64,000 nt of DNA from Cristatella mucedo (Eukaryota > Bryozoa > Phylactolaemata > Cristatellidae): contig WPIO01000314.1 of assembly GCA_009760855.2 (NCBI GenBank), positions 1 to 64,000 on the forward strand, in the 5' to 3' direction. A model generated the notes under the pieces. The model was not told the DNA's origin, searched no databases, and saw nothing but the letters and a program-made list of their open reading frames with translations. Both the position numbers and the translations under genes were made by a program. Below are positions 60,591 to 64,000 of the stretch, piece after piece (the first letter of the stretch is position 1; every line of letters starts with the position of its first letter).

Positions 60591-61103
60591 ATGAAAATGA
60601 TTAATGGTGATACTTAGTCAAATAAAAACGAACCTTACACAAAAAGTGTTCAAGAAGCATTAGATTTAGAAAATAAACTTACTTATTTAGAAAGTTTACG
60701 TGTTGCTGGTATTCTTGATAATAGTCAAGAGATACAAAGGATTGAATCTTAAATGCAAGCAAGAGATAGAGTAGAACATGAATTGAATGAACGTGCATTA
60801 GAGAAATCAACTGATAATTCAGGTGATGTTGTTATTGATAAACTAAAAAAGTTAGACCTACACTTTCAATTCAAATGGAACAACATGAAGAAGTACAAAA
60901 ATCATTAGGTTATGGTTTTATTGAATATGGAGAAAAACTAAAAAGCTTGATAAATAGTTCGAATTTAGATTATACAGACCAATTTAAAAATATACTAAAA
61001 TACAAAGAAGAAATAAAAAAAAGTATCAGATCAAGCACAAAAAGCATTAGAAAAAAATCAATACCTGATATTTTTTGAAAGCATTTGTAAGAGCTATCAA
61101 TGA
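60591..61103 (+). pseudogene. Coiled-coil protein, unknown, frameshifts
   Basis: ATG 60,591 begins right where the ATPase ends, after a TATATATGAAA stretch resembling the start motif. The frame passes TAG (codon 9) and TAA near 60,750 in a long charged helical region (ALDLENKLTYLESL; ARDRVEHELNERALEK). It then slips near 60,862 and again near 61,030, ending DQAQKALEKNQYL...SYQ at TGA 61,101. About 170 residues, nearly all predicted coiled coil. Family not recognised. In Polintons a small coiled-coil gene often follows the ATPase, but I cannot equate them. Confidence 0.45.
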
Positions 61104-61718
61104 ATTTAATAAAGGATATCCCAAGAAACCTCTCAATATAACTAATGGAGCAATTACAAATGCTCCTACTAATGAAACAATAAAATATCTCACAGATACT
61201 CGTGAATGTATTTCTGATATTCTTAAGGTGAACCCTTCAACTGGTACACGAAGGAGAAGAAAAGCAATAATAGAAGAAATAAGAGAAGATGAACCACTTG
61301 CATTACTGCTTCATTGTTTCTACTGATACAGATATTCTTCTTTAGCTTGCTACTAAATGTGATGTATCTGTTAATATAAGAGATGCTATAATAAATCCTA
61401 TTAAAAAAAGGAAAAGTCAATTTGATGGTGCTCTTTTCAATGTCTTTTCAAAATTAGATTCAAAGAAGAAAAGAGCAGAAACCGAAGAAACAATTTTTAA
61501 TGATCTTAAACCGAGGTTTAATCCAGAACCGACAGGAAAAGGAATAGAGATAGTTGCAAGTAGTGAAAAAAGAAGTATTTGATGAGATAGATTTATGGCT
61601 TCGTGAACTTGCTTCTGGGAATAGACGTGTAATAAGTTCTTTGAGTTCTGCTGTTGATTATCTTGCTAGTTCTCGAAAAGCCCCAATGAGTTATGTTGCA
61701 AAAATTACCGATCTTTAA
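61104..61718 (+). pseudogene. Unknown charged protein, frameshifts
   Basis: Three frames in succession carry sequence of the same character. The first (61,104-61,320) has NKGYPKKPLNITNGAI and a basic STGTRRRRKAI. The second (61,325-61,560) has ATKCDVSVNIRDAI and KPRFNPEPTGKG, with a TAG inside. The third (61,565-61,718) has FDEIDLWLRELASGN and ends at TAA 61,716. The total is about 200 residues with a basic segment in the middle. No start codon is evident; the gene may continue from the preceding coiled-coil frame. It ends just before a TTTATAGAAA motif, so this TAA probably does terminate. Function not recognised. Confidence 0.4.
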
Positions 61719-61723
61719 TATAA

Positions 61724-61733
61724 TTTATAGAAA
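61724..61733 (+). promoter_or_regulatory. TTTATAGAAA, variant of the start-proximal motif
   Basis: One base different from TATATAGAAA and placed between a TAA and the next open frame, whose first codon here is ATT (61,734). The position suggests the ATG is altered or misread. Confidence 0.4.
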
Positions 61734-62579
61734 TTAGTGAGTTATTAAAAAGTGTTAATGATATATTTAAGAGTGTTGAAAGTATTATAAAATCTAGTCA
61801 AGCAAGTAAATAAGGATATGTTTTTAATGTAACTGATGCGACTTATCCTTTTAAAGCATGTATAAGTCCGCCAATATTGTTAAGAATTAAGAGTTTTAAG
61901 ATTTTTTTTTAAAGTTCAGTGGAACTAACTCTATAAAAAATATAACTGAATCTAATGATACATTTGTTTATAGAATAGCAGGAGGATCAGAATAAACAAT
62001 AACAAGTAAACCTGGAATTTACACTACAATTACAGATAATTTTAAGTATTGGTGTTTAGGTTAAAATTACTAATTTCGTAACACATTCTGGAGCTACAAC
62101 TGATACAATTTGTTCTTACTTGTGATAGTGCTACTGCTAATTCATTGATTACTATGCCTGACGGTTGGACATTTCTTGCTAGTAAATAAAATAATTCAAC
62201 CGTTTTACAAGTGCCGCTTATACAACCGATTCAAAGTTTTCAGAAATGTATCCTGGTATTACTCTTGTAATTTGTGTACCTAATACAAAGTTTGCATATG
62301 AAAAAGAAATCTTTATGAAAAATTTAAGTACAATACTTGTAGGTTTTAATTTTGCTGGTAGATGATCAAGTTTTATAAATGGAACAGAAACACAAGTATG
62401 AAGTTTTCCTTACGAGTTCTATCAATCGGAAAGAATGATATATAAACGAAATACTCTATCATAATGTTTCTACTGATGCTATTTCAAATGTATAAATTAC
62501 TGTAATTGATCAGAATTTGAATATATTAGATTTTGTTTCTCAAGAAATTACAGTGTTCATAGAAATTATCGAAGTTTAA
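61734..62579 (+). pseudogene. Minor-capsid-like structural protein 1, frame-disrupted
   Basis: The frame opens with a helical segment (SELLKSVNDIFKSVES) and continues into beta-rich sequence with several slips (near 61,925, 62,045, 62,110, 62,195 and 62,450). The best-kept part is the last 200 codons: SFINGTETQV, YEFYQSERM and a C-terminal NVSTDAISN...ITVIDQNLNILDF...ITVFIEI before TAA 62,577. That C-terminal pattern, a DQNxN turn followed by an alternating hydrophobic strand, is typical of Polinton minor-capsid/penton-like proteins. TGA is read through at 62,363 and 62,399 and TAA near 62,502 in clean context. Total about 280 residues. The assignment rests on the C-terminus and gene order, so it is moderate. 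Confidence 0.5.
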
Positions 62580-62588
62580 TATAAGAAA

Positions 62589-63512
62589 ATGTCGATAAGA
62601 TTAAATTAAACACGCAGTTCAGAATCAAAATCATTATAACCGCCTCTTATGCTTGGATCTGATTCAGGTTATAATAAAATTGGATTACGTAGAGTAGATT
62701 TTACTTATGCAAATAAAGTTATATCAAATTTTAGCGCTGGTTTAAATAATAAACTTTTGTTTAGATGGAGTATGACTGATACCACTAATACATATATTAC
62801 AATTGGTTCTGGTTAATATGATTCAAATAAAATTGTTGCTGCTCTAAATAAAGCATTATCAGAACCTCAACCAAAAACTATTGTTGCTCAAAACGGATTA
62901 ACATATACGTCAACAAATAGTGCATTTTATGATACTACTAAAAGAAACAGGTATAAAATTTACAGATATAAATAGTACAGGTATAAAATTTAGCTTTGAT
63001 GCAGATGATAGAATATTAATGCAAGTAGATGGTGATTATGTTGTTCTACTCGGAAGTTCTTAATGTGGCTGTAAATTCAATTGGATGTACTCTTGGTTTT
63101 AATTCAAATCAACTAGCAACATTTTACAGTTCACTTGTTGGTGGAACACCCTATGAATCGATAGAAAACGCAATGCATTTTGCTGGTATTTTAAAGCATT
63201 AAATACATGGTGCTACCAGATAATAAAGGAATTCGATGGGTTGATGTTGATTGTGATTTAGTTGATCCTCTTAAGAATTATGCAGAAAGAAGAAAATGAT
63301 TTTTAGAACAATGTACATATTTATATATTATTGGTATTGATGATATTAATCCAGGTGAAAAAGTTGATCTACATATTCCTAATGTATTATATCTACCAAC
63401 ACGTGGTGATAGAGATGCTAAATGTGGTTTTAAAGTAAGATTAAGTGATCAAAATGGAAATGCTGTAAATATCATTACTGATGTAGTTGCAACAATAGAA
63501 ATTTCACAGTAA
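62589..63512 (+). pseudogene. Minor-capsid-like structural protein 2, frameshifts
   Basis: ATG 62,589 lies ten bases after the previous TAA and in the same frame. About 120 codons follow with only TAA read through (codon 7, codon 17 and near 62,814), with GSDSGYNKIGLRRVDFTYAN and FRWSMTDTTNTYITIGSG. Slips near 62,945, 63,060 and 63,200 lead to a C-terminal frame WVDVDCDLVDPLKNY...VDLHIPNVLYLPTRGD and a KVRLSDQNGNAVN strand ending EISQ at TAA 63,510. The final 35 residues match the last part of the preceding gene in pattern, so the two may be paralogues. A TGA at 63,297 is read through. The total is about 300 residues; virion protein by context. Confidence 0.5.
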
Positions 63513-63521
63513 TATAGAGCA

Positions 63522-63671
63522 ATGGATAGTTATGCGAAAGTTGTTCATACTAGAATTCACCGAGGTAAATATTATGGATATGGATTACCTGATAAAGTAA
63601 TTGATGGTGCTGCAAAGGTTGCACCAATTTTAAGTGGATTAACGTCTACGAGTATGAATATTGCATACTAA
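63522..63671 (+). CDS. Small basic protein, 49 residues, unknown
   Basis: A clean frame from ATG 63,522 to TAA 63,669 with no interruption. The N-terminal half is basic and aromatic (HTRIHRGKYYGYGLPD), the C-terminal half hydrophobic and small (AAKVAPILSGL). Short proteins of this type (basic, Gly/Tyr-rich, then an amphipathic helix) occur beside capsid genes in adenovirus- and Polinton-like elements as core or cement peptides. I cannot assign it to a family. Immediately downstream of the second minor-capsid-like gene on the same strand. Confidence 0.5.
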   Translation: MDSYAKVVHTRIHRGKYYGYGLPDKVIDGAAKVAPILSGLTSTSMNIAY

Positions 63672-63691
63672 AAATAATACAAAGGTATTAT

Positions 63692-64000
63692 ATGCATCAA
63701 GCGAGAAAACTTACTTCACTACAAACTAAAGAAGGAAAAGACAGACCAATAGTATGCTGTTAAACTTAGAGAGATGGATGATAAACTTGAAGAAGAGAGA
63801 AGAAAGAAAGAACTTAAATATGAATTTGAGAAGAAATGAAAAGATGAAGATTATGATAGAAAGATAAAAGAGATGGATCTTGAATTAAAACTTATTATGC
63901 TTGTGAAGGTCAATACCAAATCCGAAAAAAGTCGTAAGGCTAAAATGGAAGAAGAAGCAGAAGTACAAGACTATTCAGAGACTCTTAAAGAGAATGATCC
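63692..64000 (+). pseudogene. Coiled-coil protein, cut by window end, one frameshift
   Basis: ATG 63,692 begins HQARKLTSLQTKEGKD, slips near 63,745 and continues in a strongly charged coiled coil (REMDDKLEEERRKKELKYEF) to the end of the window. A TGA at 63,837 sits between FEKK and KDEDYDRK, inside the uninterrupted heptad pattern. At least 100 residues. No function can be given. Confidence 0.45.

Larger units (their letters stand above)
48054..64000. mobile_element. Maverick/Polinton-like element, truncated both sides
   Basis: Base composition drops to AT-rich at 48,054 and virus-like genes fill the rest of the window: pPolB, adenain-type protease, packaging ATPase, PLA2-like protein, fibre-like and minor-capsid-like proteins. 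This set is the hallmark of Maverick/Polinton elements and their adintovirus relatives. The left edge falls inside the polymerase gene with no inverted repeat, so the left end is missing. The right end is beyond the window. Integrase and a recognisable double-jelly-roll major capsid gene were not found. Many frames contain TAA, TAG and TGA where sequence continues unchanged, and many also have single-base frameshifts. Either the copy is old, or the code is reassigned and the sequence contains indel errors, or both. Confidence 0.85.

Overview
The window is eukaryotic nuclear DNA made mostly of repeats, with a decayed or error-containing large virus-like DNA transposon at the right end. I see no ordinary host gene. 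The host cannot be named from sequence alone. TTTAGGG telomere-type heptamers, tRNA-derived SINEs and a Maverick/Polinton-type element whose reading frames contain TAA, TAG and TGA as apparent sense codons fit a protist or alga with a reassigned nuclear code (an alveolate is one option). That placement is inference.

Layout. (1) 1-17,592: a satellite of 7-bp units, mostly TTTACGC, with short interspersed blocks of TTTAGGG and intermediate heptamers such as TTTAGGC, organised into larger repeats. (2) 17,593-48,053: a second, unrelated satellite built on a ~21-bp unit that translates as an AVSLADD-like heptapeptide. It reads on the + strand up to ~25,245 and on the - strand from there to 48,053, so there is a head-to-head junction. 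This satellite is interrupted by a tRNA-derived SINE (32.2 kb), a compound inverted-repeat element (42,484-45,015) and a short hairpin repeat (46.05-46.13 kb). (3) 48,054-64,000: an AT-rich Maverick/Polinton-like element cut off on the left by the satellite and on the right by the window end.

The Polinton-like element carries protein-primed family B DNA polymerase, an adenain-type cysteine protease, an FtsK/HerA (A32-like) packaging ATPase, a parvovirus-type phospholipase A2-like protein, fibre-like proteins on the - strand, two minor-capsid-like structural proteins that share a C-terminal module, an HNH/AP2-type endonuclease, a zinc-ribbon protein and several small unknowns. Together these are replication, maturation, packaging and virion genes of a virus-like element. 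No integrase and no terminal inverted repeat were seen in this part. Single-base frameshifts, often at homopolymers, break most of the larger genes. In-frame stops are so common next to intact catalytic motifs that a non-standard code explains them better than neutral decay does. Several genes start right after a TATATAGAAA motif, a likely shared promoter.
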